Shown in pieces: positions 48,472 to 60,862 of a stretch of DNA of 64,000 nt. Made by a program: the position numbers and the translations under genes. The notes beneath the pieces are model-generated. The model was not told where the DNA came from. It saw nothing but the letters and a program-made list of their open reading frames with translations, and made no database searches. Numbering within the stretch: the stretch's first letter is position 1; the number at the start of each line of letters is the position of its first letter. The stretch is from Strigops habroptila (Eukaryota > Chordata > Aves > Psittaciformes > Psittacidae): the NCBI RefSeq assembly GCF_004027225.2, contig NC_044302.2, forward strand, positions 38,972,949 to 39,036,948, given 5' to 3'.

Positions 48472-50339
48472 CTCTCCTTCCCTTTCCTTGGAAATAAGCT
48501 GAAGTACTTTGTTTTATAAAAAGACATACTAGGAAAAATATGAGTACTGTAACACATTCTGAAAAATTATTCACTAAAAAGCATGCATGCCTGTATGTTG
48601 CAGGGGAGACCTGGGGAAGAAAAGCCTGTATGTCAATCTGAAAATTAACATGTGAAAGTTGGTGAAACTTCACAAGCCTCTTTGGAAAATTAAAGTGGGA
48701 GTATGTGCAGATCACAGACTCGAGCAGTTAAGATTCTTCAAATCCATCACCATGCCCCAGCTCTGGGCTGTTGCGCAAGAGGAGAAGCAATACAACTAAA
48801 TCCAGGAAATCCCTCTACCTTGAGTTCTCAGTCTATTGACTAATTGACTATTTGCAGGTGACTGCATATTGGGAAGGATGGGAAAACATGAACTGCAAAC
48901 TTGGAAGCAGAAGTCTGGAAGCCAAAGCTGAGGTGCCAACTTAATTCTTTTCGACATTGCTTTTTGTACATGCATGTCAGTGTAATACACATTTATACGG
49001 GTATTCTTTTCTAACAATGGAGAGTTTATATGATGTGCACTAAGCTTATTCTATTTCTTACTTTACCCAGAAGGTTTATTTGGAAAATCTTCTTCTTTCT
49101 AGGAACCTTTCATGCCTCTCCAGATGAAATTTCATTGTGCCCTGCTGAATGTGATATATAATGAAAATCTAGAATTAATCTACATATTACATAAAAAAGT
49201 GAGGTCTATTAAAGGATAGCTGACTACAGCTGTAGTTACAGTTTTTGCATCTGAATAGCTGAAAAGAATAAATTACTTTCTAGCTTAAAACTTTATTTAA
49301 AAATATTTTTTCTTATCTTCCATTGATATGGATCATGTGTTACACTGGCTAGGAGCTCTAGCTCAAAATGGTTTTGTAGATTGTAGTCTTGGTGAGGCAA
49401 ACACCAACGCACAGACTGAACCTGCAGTACCTCAGTAGCTTCAGCGATACTAAGTACATAATCACTCACAGTCAGATACATGGGCCTGTAAGGATGAAAT
49501 GTACCTAAATGAAACAGTAATGAAAACATGTCTAGGACTCTGAGCAGTAATCAGGTAGGAAAGAGAAAGAATAAAAATCAGGAAAGGAAATTCTAACTAG
49601 TAACCTTAGGCATAATCCTCTTTTTTTTTTGTATAAAAGTACCACAGAAATTTCAATGTCAAGGAAAAGGAGATGGATCCTCAGACTCTTTTAGGTCTCC
49701 TCCAAATGATTCTGCCTATTCAAGCACCAGGATCTCTGCTTACTGCTTCAGAGGGTAGTCTGACTGGAACTTATCTTCTTCATATTTCCACTTTAACAGC
49801 AGTTTTGTTTTTACTACAGGGTGAAGGGGTAGGTATTTTTACTTCTCCTTGGCTGACTGCCCAATATAGCTGACAGCCAGCATGGAGAGATGACTTCAGA
49901 TCACATATCCCTTTTAAAATTCTTTTGAGCAATTTCTCCAGATGCCTGCGGTGTTGGCCAGCAGTGAAGAAGGATTACACTACTCCTATGAATTGCTCTT
50001 ATGTTTTAATAATTAAAAGATAAATATTTTAGCAAAACTCCTCTGTAGAATTGGAAGACAACTACAGCTTTGAAATCATGTATTTATTTGAAACATAATA
50101 GGAACCAGAATGTTAAGCATGTTCTGTAATTTTATGATCACAATCAGCATGGAGCAAATGATGCTTTCTAATCATTTATCTTATCAACACAGAAATCAAG
50201 TTCCTAGAAGGCTAAATGCAATCATCTGTACTTAGGACTGTCTATGCATCAGCTGATCACAGGCACAAAGTTGGAGGCCTACTCAAACGGTTCGTGTTAC
50301 GCTTAAATGACTATGTTTTTTAAGAAATGTACTCTTGAC

Positions 50340-50376
50340 AAAAACAAAACAAAACAATCCAGAACAAAACAAAAAC
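50340..50376 (+). repeat. (AAAAC)n microsatellite, imperfect
   Basis: Repeated AAAAC units interrupted by AATCCAGA. Confidence 0.8.
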
Positions 50377-53300
50377 TGAAACCCAACTATTTTCTTCATT
50401 TACATCTAGGGAAAATAAAAAATTATATATGAAAATATGTATCGCTTTAGTAACACTCACATTATGTATTTGGGACAAAAGTGTTCTTAGGAAAAGGTTA
50501 TAGTAATCAACTCAATTTACTCAGACAAAATGAAGATAATAATAAAATTCATGAGATTAAGATAATGGAAAATAATCACATATTTTTTATGTAACAGGAA
50601 CTGATAAATACCGACAAATTCTTTAGCCTATTTGATACTTTTAAGACCTACGATGGCTTTATGTTGTAGCAGTGGTTAATACCTCTCTGGCATATTCTAA
50701 ACCTACAATAATTCAAACCTCCTGAAAATAAGATGCTGGGAAAATGTCACAATGCGTAATTTCTACTTTGTGACAGACTGCAGACTTTGGCTCCACCAAA
50801 GCCTTTGGCTGGCTTTTGGAGCAGAAACAACAGCTAACAAAGACCATTTAAATCATAAAATAGACTACAAAGGGAAGGATTAGCACAGTGAAGAGGACCA
50901 ACTCTAATCTTAACCCCATCAGTCAATATTAATTAAATAAGATGCCCTTCCCAGCACCCCTTCACCGTAGCAAAGTGAGTGAAAACAACACATTATTCTT
51001 GCAAAAATGACATTAGACAGGAAGTCAAACATCCTGAAGGTGAAAAATAGGTGTGGTGTTAGATATTCACATACCTGAATGTCACATCGTCCTGCCCATT
51101 GTGCTACCCACACTACACCATTGTCAAGTGGTGCCTGGAACCCTTTCTAGGTTCTCAGACATGCTGTAGCCCTGCCTCCCTGAAGTCCCCTTAGACTGTC
51201 TGGAGCTTGGAGGCAACAAACAAATGGCATTCCCCACATTCTGCTTATTTTCTGTGGTAGTCCATGCTACCACAGTATCCATGTTGGAAAGAAATTACTG
51301 CCCTGTGAAACTCTTACGCAGGAACGACTACTGTGTGCATCTAGGACTGCACCATCATTTCTTCCTGTCACATGGTGACTGTCCCAGGCATAGCTGGTAC
51401 ACAGTTTACCACGTACCCATGACTTATGCCTGACATGGAGAGGACTGCCAACAACCATGGTTGCTTCTTGCATCATCTTATGCTTAAAGAAGCCCTTGCT
51501 AGGAGGAGTAGCTAACCAGGCTGCAGGTTGACTTTAAGGTCTTCCTATCTTCCACCACATGAACTTATGCAGTTCCTCTCTCATTGGAAAATGTAATATT
51601 TTTGAGATGTCTTTGGAGTCAGGCCATGACTGTGGTTTGATTACCTTTAACTTAGGAGCTTTGCTACAAGCTCCCTTTTGCTGCCCATTCTAAATGATAT
51701 TTATTGAAGAAAAATATGGTGGGCATGTGTAATGCCTGGGGAAACAATGGATGGACTGACTCTTTTAGAAAATGATTCAATAACACGTCTTCCTTGTAAA
51801 AATATTACTCTTGTAATTCTGACAAGACTAGTGTTTACATGGATTATCTCTCATGTAAGTAATGGTAAAATCAATTAAAACTTTAAGGAAAGCGCCAGCT
51901 ACATATTTGAATTTCTCAAAGATTTTTTTGTTGGTCTTAACACAGTTGGGTAAGACAGTCTGGCAAACATTCAGCCTCAACATTCCCTCATGTTTGCAAG
52001 ATGTTTATGAATTATATACATATTAAAAAAAAGATAATTGCCATTACATGTGAACTTTCTTTGGCATTCAGCTAACTAAGAAAAATTGGCAGAAATTTAT
52101 ATATCACCTTTTTAAATTTCATGGGTGGCTGGTGTTTCTTAACTGGTAGATCTTCCATCCTTCTCTGAAAAGAATCTATATAAAGGGTCCCAGATCTGTT
52201 CCTGGCAGTAGACAGCATAGCTGACTGAAAAAAAACCCCAAAGCTCACTGGATTTAGTTTGTATAAATATTTTCAGAGATGAAGACAAAATTAGGCTAAT
52301 CAATTGAAGATATGAATGTAAGTTCACATGAAACTTTCTTTTCTAGACTTTTTCTTCCCAGTAGCAAACACGCCTTTCTTGAATCCAATCCTGATCTGGC
52401 TCCAAGCCTCCCTAAATTCAGTGCTAGGTTTACAGGCCAAACTTGCTCTGGAAAGCAGGACACAATCAATCAGTATATTCAGCAGGGTCCGAACTTGCAC
52501 TGGTAACATCTGCATAGTAGGTGAATGGAAAAAAGGTGAAGGAGGTCTTTGCATAGCATGAAATCAAGTGTGCCTGTATGCCTAATGAAACAGGAAGACA
52601 AAGGGTAGACTTCCAGCTCAGCCTTCCAAACCTGCCGTCTCTTTCCTTCCCCCTCCAGTAAATTCATGCCTGGACAGGATCAGTTAACAGCAGAAATATG
52701 CCACCATAATACTATGGCACTGAATGAGACAACCACACTTGTACAGGCAAGGAAAAGATCATTTTCTTAGTGGTTACATTTTGCTTGTTCTCTCTTAACA
52801 AGTAAAGAGAAAAAAAGCATTACCACAAAAATAGTGGGTTTTCTCTGTTTATTCTTAATCTCTGTTGAAGAAACTGAGTGATAAACTGGCCCATCTGCCA
52901 AAGAGATTAGAGAAAAATAACCGATCACTATTCCTTATATAGAAGATCCTGGAGAAAGTCTGTTGAACAGGGGTTATTGCAAGGTCTACTTAGGAAAAAC
53001 AGACTTTGTGGGATGAGAATGTGGTGCAATTAAGTGGTATATGTTTCCCTAGACATTAGAAAAGTGCTGAAATGCTGTATTTCTTGTGGTTTCTCATCAT
53101 TAGATTTATAGATAAGTGAGGTGTGGAACAGGATTGATTTACAACATATTTTTATATGTAATTCTCAATAAAACTGGCTAGAAGTAGGCAGATGATGTTC
53201 AAGTTTCACCACACTTCACTGCCAATATACTGAATTCCTGAATTGCCACAATTTGCCAAATTTTTTTGAGATTAATCTCTCCTGGAAAGAAAATGTGAAC

Positions 53301-53442
53301 TATCCCCAAATGTTTGATGATTTTCTGATGTGTCCTAGGAGTACTCTAGGGATCATGACAGCTCATCTCCCTAGATGTTCTTGAGACTGATAGGTTGGCC
53401 TAATATGGCAGCTAATCTTCTCCTAGCCATTACTTAAAGCTT

Positions 53443-53473
53443 AAACAAACAAACAAACAAACAAACAAACAAA
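53443..53473 (+). repeat. (AAAC)n microsatellite
   Basis: Almost eight perfect AAAC units, directly upstream of the C-rich tract at 53492-53513. Confidence 0.9.
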
Positions 53474-53491
53474 GAACACATCCTCCACACA

Positions 53492-53513
53492 CCCCCCACC
53501 CCCTCCCTCCCCC
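53492..53513 (-). other. Predicted G-quadruplex on the SNCAIP sense strand
   Basis: The plus strand has C-tracts of 6, 5, 3 and 5 separated by single bases. The minus strand therefore reads four G-tracts with 1-nt loops, a pattern known to form very stable parallel quadruplexes. It lies in the intron about 177 nt downstream of the donor of the 53690-53803 exon, and so would be in the pre-mRNA. Confidence 0.7.
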
Positions 53514-53689
53514 AAATTTAAGAGGGAAAATACTGTAAAAAATACACAGATTAAGTGCGAAAAGATTTTGCTATATTTGAACTAAGAACACCAGTAATTA
53601 AAAGCCATAAAATGATAAACATGCTTTACATTGAAATTGTTCTATGAGCATCTAAATAATCTATTTAAAAAAGTAAATTAAAGTCATAC

Positions 53690-53803
53690 CTGGCCATAGC
53701 AACCCGCATAATGAATAAGGCTTGGGTGGTCTTTTGAGCAACTTAGTTCTGCAATAGCTTCTGTTTCACTCACCATCCATCGAACACACTCCAGCTGGCC
53801 ATT
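53690..53803 (-). CDS. SNCAIP: SNCAIP exon, ankyrin region
   Basis: A 114-bp exon of 38 codons, phase 0 at both ends, with donor CAG|GTATGA and acceptor tttgtttag. It encodes NGQLECVRWMVSETEAIAEL and then SCSKDHPSLIHYAGCYGQ, nearly identical to human synphilin-1 (SKDFPSLIHYAGCYGQ there). NGQLECVRWMV and PSLIHYAGCYGQ are helical elements of the ankyrin-like array. The Phe-to-His change at DHPSL is the only notable substitution. Confidence 0.96.
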
Positions 53804-56800
53804 CTAAACAAATACAAAAAAAAGAAATTCCAGCTGTTTCTGTTCTAAACACATCTACTAAACCAGGAAAAGTTTAGTAGAATTATTAAAATATTATGGA
53901 ATTCCAGTTTGTTTGAAAATGTGTTATCTGCTCTCATGTAATGCACTTGTTTATCTTGTTGTCCTGTATCAGTTAAGGTTTGGCTATTGATTACAGTGAA
54001 AGCGGCAGCATGAAAGTGGCAGTCAAATAGTATTACATACACAACCTGGTCCTGACTTTCAGACTGTTCAGAGAAAAAACATTGTTCTGTTTCCATCACT
54101 TGTACAGCAAGGCTCAATGACTAAATAAGATAATTTGCTGGAGCAGACTGAACAGTCTCCCTACCAACTCAAATATGCACTAATCACTAATGAAATCCAT
54201 GCTTCCTAAATTATTCTTATGTATGTAGTATCTGAACACCTAATCCTCATGGATTACGACCTATCTGTAATAGATACTGTATAAACGAAAAAAGGAGATG
54301 GTTCTTGCCTTGAACACATTTACAGCCTAGTCTCAAGACTCCCAGGCTGCTATGCACACTCCCAGTAGTTTGCAAGCTACTGTGAAGTGAGACGTAGATA
54401 CTTTGGAAAGAGATGAACATTTTCTTCAGAACATGCTTGTAGCCCAGTGTAAAGGCAAGAGTTTTTAGCAGCTTTTCTTGCTGCAGCTTCTTTTCAGTGA
54501 TGGTACCTTGCTAAATGCAGTTTTGCAAGAGCCACATTCCAGCCTGCGCTTACTTCATTTTTCAGCTCTCATGTTCATAAAGCCTATTATATTCTTTATA
54601 GCTGAAACAAGTATTTCAATTGCTCAGTCAAAACCTCAGAGAGGTCAACATACATAAATATAAAAAGCTGTTTGTGTACATAAAATGAAAAAAGCTATCA
54701 TGAGAAGGAAAGAAATATCCATTTAAAGTTTCACTTTTATTTTTATAAAAACAAGGAGAAGAATGTAATAAATATTAACCCATTTAAAATTACATGAGAG
54801 AAAGAAAAACTGGAATAAAATTAAACTAATATTTATCTTATTCCTTCCATATGTGATGTATGTGTATAAACACAAAAATGCACGCCATTATACTTTACTT
54901 ACTTTCCTCTTTTTCTCTCAATTTCAATAATGAAGCGAAACAATGAAACTGCTTGGGTTTTTTTTTTTAGTACAAAAATCCCCCTTATTATGTTTGGGTT
55001 CAGATATTAGCAAACATGACTAACTAATAATTTTTTCTTTTGTTTTCCTTTGTATCACAACTGAGTAAAATATTTTTGTATTTTTTAAAATTAAGGTAAA
55101 GAATTAATAAATTACTTGCTAAATAAGACAATTTTGCTTACGTGGAACAGATTTCTCCACAGATAGTTGAAATAAGTTATTAACATGACAGTGCGACATA
55201 ACAGCACTCCATTTTCACTCTCTAGCTCACAGCTAAGGGACAGAAAGAGATCTTTTATCAAAATAATTAGTTTTAATTAATTAATTCTTTATTAGGAAAT
55301 GTTATGCATCATCACTGACTTGTTTAAATTCTCTTGCATGGAAATTTCTGTTCCGCATACAAGTTTTCTTGTAGAATACAGGTGCATGCCCCACATGGTG
55401 TAACATTCTAGAACTTAGAATGGTATAATGTACAAGCAAGAAGAATAAAGTCCATTCTATCAGTGCGCAAAACCACTCTGGAAGTAAGACTCAAGGACTA
55501 CAAAGTTTAGTTATGCCAAATTACTTCAAGGCTCTCACGAAATTTTGCAATGATGCAGGTCAAGTCCAGCCATGCAGGTCATTAGAAACACTTGGGCCTG
55601 AGCACTCTCACTTTCGTGAAAAACTCCATTACATTTACACACATTTCTGTGAATGTCAAAGCACGCTCAAGTATTATAAAAACTAAAGGAATCAATCATT
55701 AAAAAAGCCAACCTTTCTGGAGAAAAAGACAAGAGATTTTATTGGATTATAAACACAATATATATGAAGGTTGAAAAAAAAAAAACCCAAGAAAGAAAAT
55801 AGTTTCCAACTAAAATTGTAAGACTTTAAATTGGCAGACTGTAACTGTTTAGTTTGGACATGGGCCAAGATATTGAAGCTAAATACCTTACCTTTCTAAT
55901 AGCATTTCGTTAGTACAACTAGCTATAGTTTAGGTTTATACTCATACGGCTTGTCTCAGGAAAAAAAAAACCTCAATCCTGAAACCTTGATCAGGGCCGT
56001 AGGTGATTGAAAAGACGTCTCAAAGATGCAGACCTGCAAATGTGGAATCCACCAGTCCTCTATCCATTTCTAAAGTTTTCCCAGGAAGTAAATAACAATA
56101 AAACCCCAGAAGAATATGAAACTCTTGTATTGTATTTCACCCCTTTCCTTTTTTCTTCTTAAGGTATTTAGTGGATAAAAGGAATGGCATTCAACTATTC
56201 AATGTCACCTACTAAAGAACCAGATTCAGTACGTTTAACTATCAGCCTTCCTGTGCACCACTGTTTTAATTTAGTGCAGCAACAACAGTAATTTTCACAT
56301 TTTCCTACATAATAAGTGCAAGATCCTACACCTGGGTTGGGGCAATCCCAGGCACATCTAGAGGTTGGGCAGAGAAGTGATTCAGATCAGCCCTGTGGAG
56401 AAGGACTTGGGGGTATTGATGAGAAACCGAACATGAGCCGGCTTCAGTGTGCGCTCGCAGCCCAGAAACCAGCTGTATACTGGGCATCAAAAGAAGTGTG
56501 ACCAGCAGGTTGAAGGAGGTGATCCTGTCTCTCTACTCTGCTCTTGTGAGACCCCAGGCTGAGAAAGTTGGGGCTGTTCAGCCTGAAGATGAGAAGCTGC
56601 GTGGAGACCTCATAGCAGCCTTCCAGTATCTGAAGGGGGCCTACGAGGATGCTGGAGCGGGACTCTTCATCAGGGACTGTAGCGATAGGACAAGGGATAG
56701 CGGGTTTAAACTTCAACAGTGGAAGTTCAGGTTAGATTTAAGGAAGAAGTTATTTACCATGAGAGTGGTGAGGCACTGGAACAGGTTGCCCAAAGAAGTG

Positions 56801-56990
56801 GTAAATGCTCCATCCCTGGCAGTGTTCAAGGCCTGGTTGGACAGGGCTTGGAGCAATCTGGTCTAGTGTGAAGTGTCCCTGCCCATGGCAGGAGGGTTGG
56901 AATTAGATGATCTTAAGGTCCTTTCCAACCCTAAGTCTTCTATGATTCTATGATTCCATGATTATACAGTGGAGACAAAGACTAGCTTAC
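53804..56990 (-). other. SNCAIP: SNCAIP intron with a CR1 insertion beside the donor
   Basis: About 3.2 kb of AT-rich sequence. The CR1 at 56313-56963 occupies its 5' end and leaves only about 21 bp between the element and the donor hexamer of the exon at 56991-57170. Confidence 0.75.
56313..56963 (+). mobile_element. CR1 retroposon with internal deletion
   Basis: Same family as the 39.4-kb copy and the same orientation. It begins at the 'aagtgcaagatcctacacct' block and ends in TATGATTCTATGATTCCATG. Compared with that copy, roughly 130 bp is missing between the 'ctgctcttgtgagacccc' and 'ggggctgttcagcctg' blocks (junction near 56554-56570), where the other element encodes EYCVQFWCPQ onward. 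The ORF is broken elsewhere as well. It is antisense to SNCAIP. Confidence 0.93.
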
Positions 56991-57170
56991 CTTTATTGCT
57001 AATCCAGCTGGAGTTAGCTGCTCAATGTTTCGTTCATTCAAACAGTCTTCACCCATCAAAGAAGTGAGATGCTGCAGGCATTCTGCATGTCCCTTTGATG
57101 CTGCTACATGCAACAGATTGTTGTCATACTCATCATGGATCTTATCCAGATTATCTGCCGCTAAATGTGG
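56991..57170 (-). CDS. SNCAIP: SNCAIP exon, first ankyrin repeats
   Basis: A 180-bp exon of 60 codons, phase 0 at both ends, with acceptor ttttttaacag and donor AAG|GTAAGC. It encodes PHLAADNLDKIHDEYDNNLL, then HVAASKGHAECLQHLTSLMG and EDCLNERNIEQLTPAGLAIK. NNLLHVAASKGHAECLQHL is a clear ankyrin repeat. Human has DENGNNLLHIAASQGH, so DEYDNN is a small local change. The exon opens the ankyrin array, which mediates protein contacts including alpha-synuclein and ubiquitin ligases. Confidence 0.96.
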
Positions 57171-59115
57171 CTGTTAAAAAAAGCATTATGTTAGTTACAA
57201 CTAAGGATAAAAAGATACACAGAATATTAAGCCTTACATCCCAAGACACAAGCCAAATACAAAGATGTTTCCTCATAGGAATGTTCTTTTATAACTCAAA
57301 ACCAGGAGCTTTTCACCTCCCTGTACACAACCTGGCTACTATTAGCAAAAGGATAGAGATGGGATCTGCACTGGCTTGATTCACTTGTAGTTTCTCTTTT
57401 TCATGCAATTGTCATGCAACAGTGCAAGATCTTGAGTAGCTTTAAGTCTTTGTACTAGTTTGATTAATAAAGTAGCTGCAAAAATACCTACATTTTCATA
57501 ATTTCTCTCTATTTTGTGTTTGGTTTCTTTTTCTTTCTCCCCCCTCCCCCATTATATTGCTGAACTACAGAATGCTTGAGGTTTGAAGAGATCACTCGGA
57601 GTCATCTTGGCACCTGCTCAAGCAGCGTCACCTAGAGCATGTTGCTCAGGTTTATGTCCAGATGGCTCCGGAATATCTCCATGAATGAGACTCCACAACC
57701 TCTCTGGGCAACCTATTCCAATGCTCAGTAATGAAGTCCTTCCTTGTATTCAGATGGAACTTCCTGTGTTTTAGTTTATACCCCTTGCCTTTTGTCCTAT
57801 CATCTGGCACCACTGCAAAGAGTCTGACTCCATCCGCTTGACTCAGAAAGATATTGATGAGTAATTGAGCAGAAAACATCTATGACTCTTAAAAAAAAAT
57901 TCCCGATTAATTTTGCTTATCACAAATGTGGCAGCTTGCATGAAGCACCATCTATAATGAAGTTAAAACACATGATGGAACACATGTGGTACAAATGTGG
58001 TACCTTGTTTCCATGAAAAAAACTTGTTGGAATATTTACAAGAAGTACTACACAACCATGAGCTAATACATTATTTCTGCTCAAATCTAATTTTTAGACA
58101 AAACAATTGGACTGAGACACTCCAAAAAGAAAACGAAAGACAAAAGATGGAGTTAAGAAGTAGCAGTAAGTTGTGCAGACTTGCCAGAGTATAGCTCAGT
58201 AAGTCTATTCCTCTCAAAAGTTTTGAACAGTTTGGGAAAAATATGCATTTCCTTACCATCTATCTACCTATGATGACGTCCTTTTCCTCTCCCCATTCCT
58301 ATTTTGGTAATTTAATTTGCTTTTGTTTCTTACTGAGCAGTCTAATATTCTCTTGTGCCTTAGTCTAGCCTTCGAATATCTGCCTTTGTTCTTGCTGCAA
58401 TGTTAATAGCGTGCCTTTGTGCTTGAGCTAGACTGGTAAACAGAGAAGCTAAACAAAAATCCAACAAAAACAGTGCTTATACATACACTGTGCCTCCACC
58501 AGCTGTCCTGAGTGGAAATCACATGCTCTGAATCATTGTGTTCGCTTACATCTAGTTACTTTGGAAACCATCACTGATAGCGCCTGATCACAGTGCTAGA
58601 ATTTACTAAAAAACTTAATATGGGTCAGAGGCCAATGAGGCTTTAGAGAAAGCTCCTGCCTGTGAATGTCGTGGCAACAAGACAGCATAAACACTCCTGA
58701 ATAATAATCAGAATACAACAGAAGCCCCTCTGTTCCCATCATCAGGCTCTACATAACTGAGGTAAACCAGCAATAATTGTACAAAGCGACTCACAAATGT
58801 TGTTAAAGGCAAAACACAATTAAGATTTAAATTCAATATTTAAGTGATTCAATAGCTAAAATGCATGCCTTCTATATGATTTCAGTGTACTGCATACACT
58901 AGCAATATTGGCAGTCTTTACATAAAACTAGTATCTTTGTTTTGCTACATATTTGGTTCAAAGACTAAAACTTTCCATTTGGAAGCCCATATGCTCAATT
59001 ACTAAGAAGCACACAAGATAAAAAAGACAGCATTTCAAAATATGCGCTTCATCAGCTTTGCTGGCTTAATAAACCACATCGCCCTTATTCTTCTTATGAA
59101 AAAGATGATCCTTAC
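57171..59115 (-). other. SNCAIP: SNCAIP intron
   Basis: About 1.9 kb, containing a minus-strand CR1 fragment at 57562-57845. Nothing else was recognised. Confidence 0.8.
57562..57845 (-). mobile_element. CR1 retroposon fragment
   Basis: The reverse complement carries CR1 3'-end blocks in order: 'gataggacaaaaggcaaggg', 'aagttccatctgaatacaag', 'cattggaataggttgcccag', then 'gaggttgtggagtctc' and the degenerate end. It is clearly more diverged than the 39.4-kb copy. It is in the same sense as SNCAIP. Confidence 0.85.
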
Positions 59116-59978
59116 CAGTAAAGATATTTGGCCTTCCTTTACAATGTTTAAGATGCTCTTAATTTTTTTCACCTCTTCGCTCCTCTCTTCTGGGCCCCCT
59201 ACACTGCTCCAGTTCATACTCAGTTCCTCTAGCTGCTTGTTTTCTGCCACTGCTGTCTGCAGATGGAAAGTTCTCAGGTGGCAGTTTGGCACAGTCTTCT
59301 CAGTTTTGTGAGCATGAGGATTAACAAATGTCCTGCTGAGGAAGCCCTTACCCCGGGCTTCAGATTCATGGACTGAGCTACACTTCACTACAGGCTGGGA
59401 AAGCTCTAATTCTTCTGTTAAATGCTTGTGCTGATCAAGGACAATGGGCTGGGTTTTTCTCAGCTGAGAGCCTTTCACTGGAGACAGCACACAGAACTGT
59501 GTGCTGCTGGCAGGCGAGCTCTCTGTGTTCGCTGCAGAGCAGGTCTTGCTGCTAAGACCATTCACTGTTGAACACACACCCAAAAGTTTTTTCTCAGAAG
59601 CTACCTTTGTAAAAGGAACAAGTTGCTGGCTTGATTTAATATAAGGCACATCCAAAATTTCATCCATATCCAGGTCATAGTGCTCCAGCTCCCCAAGCAG
59701 AACAGCGGGCTCAATGTTTTTGCTTTTAAGGCTCTCTCCTTCTCCTGGACTCTGGTCATCACTTGGAGGTGCAGATTGAGAGTCATTGCCTTTCTGATAT
59801 TCTCCCTTCTGGTTCTTCTGGTCATCACTTTCATTGTTCTCAGAGCTTTCTGGCTGATGCTTTAATGGGGAAACCCTCTTCACTGGTCTGAATTTATTGC
59901 ACACATCTGCAATTCCTGTTGGTTTCTGTGCATTGCCGATAAGAGCTGAGACTCCACAGTTCCAGCTGCTGCTGGAAA
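59116..59978 (-). CDS. SNCAIP: SNCAIP large N-terminal exon
   Basis: An 863-bp exon encoding about 287 residues after a split valine codon; acceptor ttccatttttctag, donor CTG|GTAAGG, phase 1 in and 0 out. Conserved blocks include SSSSWNCGVSALIGNAQKPT, NKFRPVKRVSPLKHQPE, GELEHYDLDMDEILDVPYIK and KKIKSILNIVKEGQISLL. It matches human synphilin-1 from about residue 45 to the start of the ankyrin array. The middle is a variable Ser/Pro/acidic stretch shorter than in mammals, while the LDMDEILDVPYIKSSQQL segment is almost invariant. The frame remains open 5' of the acceptor to an ATG at 60042, but that part is intron: the preceding exon (about 44 residues starting MEAPEYLDLDEIDF in human) is not in the window. 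Confidence 0.96.
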
Positions 59979-60486
59979 CTAGAAAAATGGAAGAATGTGG
60001 TTTAGAAGTGATTACTACCAGACATGTGACATGATACAGCATGCTTTAAAGATATACCTGACCAAATACTAGAAACAAGAATTAAATTATGACATGCCAC
60101 ATTCATATCTAAGCAGCTTTAACAGCATCTCTATCAAAACAACTGAAGAATTTGAGACTCCCAGGAAGAAACTTTCTTCAAACAGGACATAGATTGTAAC
60201 CAATTACAAATAAAGTAGTTCTAATCATGTAATGGACATCAATAAGAGCCTAGTGGAGTTTACAGTGGTCCTGTCCAACTATGCTGGTTTGCACTCTGCT
60301 TTTTTTTCTCGCACAGAGATACATCATACGAGTAGGATTTTCTGGGAGGTCAAGAAAAGGGTTAGTCGAAACTTCTTAGTGCATTTGTTTTAACAAAAGT
60401 AACAATGATTTGATTTATAAGGCTGTTATCTCTGGGAGATCTATTTTTCATACAAGAACTGGAAATTCATATGAACAGTGACTGAC

Positions 60487-60862
60487 AGCTGGGGCTGTTC
60501 AGCCTGGAGAATGGTCAGAAGGAATCTTATCTTTGTGTATAATTACATGATGGGAAGCAGTGAAGAAGGGGGAGTGAGTCTTTTCTTCACAATGCCCACT
60601 GACAGGACAAGAGACACTGGGCTTAATGTGAAACACATGAAAATTCATCTTGAATGCAAGAAAATGCTTTTTTACTGTGAGGCTGGTCAAACACTAGCAC
60701 AGGTTACACAGAGACATTGCAGAGTTTCCATCTGCAGAGATCCTCAAAATCCAACTGGACCGTCCTGAGCTTAACCTGCTCCAGCTGACTCTGCTTAAGG
60801 AGGGCTTTTGAACTACATGATCTCAAGCAGTTCCTGCCAATCTAAACGATTCTGTAATTCTT
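60487..60862 (+). mobile_element. Old CR1 retroposon fragment
   Basis: Degraded CR1 3' end in plus orientation. Recognisable blocks are 'ggggctgttcagcctggaga', 'actgacaggacaagagacac', a 'ttactgtgaggctggtcaaac' block, 'gaactacatgatctcaagca' and the end 'cgattctgtaattc'. It is much more diverged than the 39.4- and 56.3-kb copies. Confidence 0.8.

Larger units (their letters stand above)
48288..53689 (-). other. SNCAIP: SNCAIP intron
   Basis: About 5.4 kb, the second-longest complete intron here. It contains complementary microsatellites (GTTT at 48449-48471 and AAAC at 53443-53473), an AAAAC tract at 50340-50376 and a C-rich G-quadruplex motif at 53492-53513. A GC-richer segment of unknown origin spans about 51060-51520. 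No in-phase exon was found. Confidence 0.7.

Noticed and set aside
49293..49529. Minus-strand 78-codon frame with SVRWCLPHQDYNLQNHFELE
   Set aside because: It briefly suggested an ankyrin or retroelement fragment, but it matches no SNCAIP segment and has no splice context.
59979..60042. ATG at 60042 as a start of SNCAIP
   Set aside because: A good acceptor (ttccatttttctag) separates it from conserved sequence, and the residues before it have no counterpart in synphilin-1; it is intron read-through.
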